A DNA stretch of 64,000 bases from Pseudomonas syringae CC1557 (GTDB lineage Bacteria; Pseudomonadota; Gammaproteobacteria; Pseudomonadales; Pseudomonadaceae): assembly GCF_000452705.1 (NCBI RefSeq), contig NZ_CP007014.1, positions 3,472,001 to 3,536,000 of the forward strand, in the 5' to 3' direction. Every line of letters starts with the position of its first letter. Within the stretch, counting starts at the first letter, position 1. The notes below the pieces were generated by a model. That model worked only from the letters and a program-made list of their open reading frames with translations, did not search any database and was not told where the DNA came from. A program made the position numbers and the translations under genes. Positions 63,239 to 64,000 of this stretch are shown here, in pieces.

Positions 63239-63583
63239 CTAAATGTCCAGAACCAGCCGCTCTGACGTACATCCCGACACGCAGATCATCATCGTCCTCC
63301 CGGATGCCCGCTCGGCAGCGCTGAGAACCACGTCGCGATGTTCCAGAGCGTCCTCAAGCACCCTGCACACGCTCCGCACACGCCCTCCTTACAGCTATAA
63401 GGAAAGGGTGTGCCCTGAAGCTATCAGCACATCCAGCAAACTGCCTTTGCCATCATGATGAAGCTGCGCGCCCGAACGGGAGAGCACAACCTGGCAGCCC
63501 TTGCCGATAGCGTCCGGGGGCATCGGCAGGCGCCACTCACTGCCACGGCAGGGATACCACAGGACGCCACCTGCGGATTGCAC
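63239..63583 (-). pseudogene. Fragment of a VanB-type oxygenase reductase (2Fe-2S domain)
   Basis: On the minus strand three consecutive frames together give the C-terminal ferredoxin domain of a phthalate/vanillate oxygenase reductase: QVVLSRSGAQLHHDGKGS and LLDVLIASG; then the cluster motif YSCKEGVCGACA; then RVLEDALEHRDVVLSAAE, RASGRTMMICVSGC and SERLVLDI up to a stop at 63239. At least two frameshifts separate these parts: one extra T near 63401 and a shift near 63368. The flavin/NAD half is not found upstream. It is therefore a decayed remnant beside the tRNA gene. Confidence 0.75.
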
Positions 63584-64000
63584 CCTCCTATCTCAACCTT
63601 GCACAAATCGATCAGGCTGCCGAGGTCATTGCAAACTCGGTACTGCTTGCCTGCGCCGAACGGATGACCGGAAGCTAGCGCTGGAATCGGCTCTGCATCC
63701 GTGGCGCGACAGGCAAAGCCTCTGTCTCGTCATGGGTGCAGCAGCAGACAATAAACACGGTGCGGCGTGTCAGAGACACTGGCGACCTGGAGTACTATGC
63801 GGATCTGCTGCCGGCAGGCTCTCATCAGGAGATACTCATCAACATGGACTCATTCATGGACGCTCAGGCCTTACTCGCCCTGACCACAACGTCATTGCCT
63901 CTATCAGCGGAATGCAGCTGCCTGCACCGAGACCTTGCAGGCTGGAGCAGTTGGCCGGTGAGTTACCGGGAGGAAGCGTTCAACAAGCTGGGGGCGCTGG
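63584..64000. other. Unresolved, probably degenerate DNA at the window edge
   Basis: A plus-strand frame stays open from about 63700 to the end and has AGGAG 12 bases before an ATG at 63854, but its translation (MDSFMDAQALLALTTTSLPL...) is not recognised. A minus-strand frame over 63584-63660 carries Cys residues (LCKVEIGGCNP) without a clear family. With the VanB fragment next to it, this may be decayed accessory DNA or the 5' part of an unknown gene. Confidence 0.3.

Noticed and set aside
1..64000. CRISPR arrays, insertion sequences, prophage, rRNA
   Set aside because: No spaced direct repeats, transposase, integrase, phage structural gene or rRNA sequence was recognised.

Overview
The window reads as chromosomal DNA of a plant-associated fluorescent pseudomonad, most likely of the Pseudomonas syringae group. 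This is inferred from gene content: a HopAH2-like type III effector candidate, an RhlA homologue without rhlB, an aprA-aprI-aprD-aprE-aprF alkaline protease locus, a complete type II secretion cluster, and several LysR and MCP genes. Coding density is high, with short intergenic gaps and many 4-base start/stop overlaps. No rRNA, CRISPR array, insertion sequence or prophage was seen. One tRNA is present, a tRNA-Ser with anticodon UGA.

Layout: 1-9.7 kb holds chemotaxis and small metabolic genes: a LysR 3' end, an HBM-type chemoreceptor divergent from a GAF protein, a TauD-type dioxygenase, an AaaT-like acetyltransferase, a frameshifted histidyl-tRNA synthetase-like gene, two further LysR genes, an MDR oxidoreductase and a YfcE-type phosphoesterase. 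9.7-21 kb is sugar and acid metabolism: an AbrB-family permease, a YihS/AGE-type sugar isomerase, a second chemoreceptor, and a glucarate/glycerate block. That block has glycerate kinase and a FadR-type regulator on the minus strand, divergent from a GudP-type transporter and GudD, with palindromic candidate operators between them. An alpha-ketoglutaric semialdehyde dehydrogenase at 52.1 kb could finish glucarate breakdown to 2-oxoglutarate.

21-34 kb is the accessory part: the HopAH2-like effector in AT-rich DNA, a TonB siderophore receptor, nicotinamidase, an FNT channel, a two-component system, rhlA behind a long leader, an RND-pump remnant, and a two-gene PtuA/PtuB (Septu-like) anti-phage module. 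An MFS exporter and an unrecognised membrane protein follow. 35-46 kb is a tightly coupled type II secretion operon in the order gspE-F-G-H-I-J-K-L-M-C-D, without prepilin peptidase or PDZ domain. It is flanked by a small exported Lys/Gln/Thr-rich protein and a large exported GH3 beta-glucosidase with a PA14 domain, which are plausible secretion clients.

49-64 kb contains regulators, a PAT-type acetyltransferase, the KGSA dehydrogenase, a SolA-type oxidase, the apr type I secretion locus with a hairpin between protease and inhibitor genes, a YccA-type membrane protein, and the tRNA-Ser gene with a clear sigma-70 promoter. Next to the tRNA is a decayed VanB-type 2Fe-2S reductase fragment, and the last 400 bases stay unresolved.

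The most interesting accessory items are the PtuAB module beside a broken RND gene, the effector candidate whose glycoside-hydrolase-like core has Asn-Gln where Asn-Glu is expected, the structured DNA ahead of the frameshifted HisRS-like gene, and the palindromic operators in the glucarate locus.
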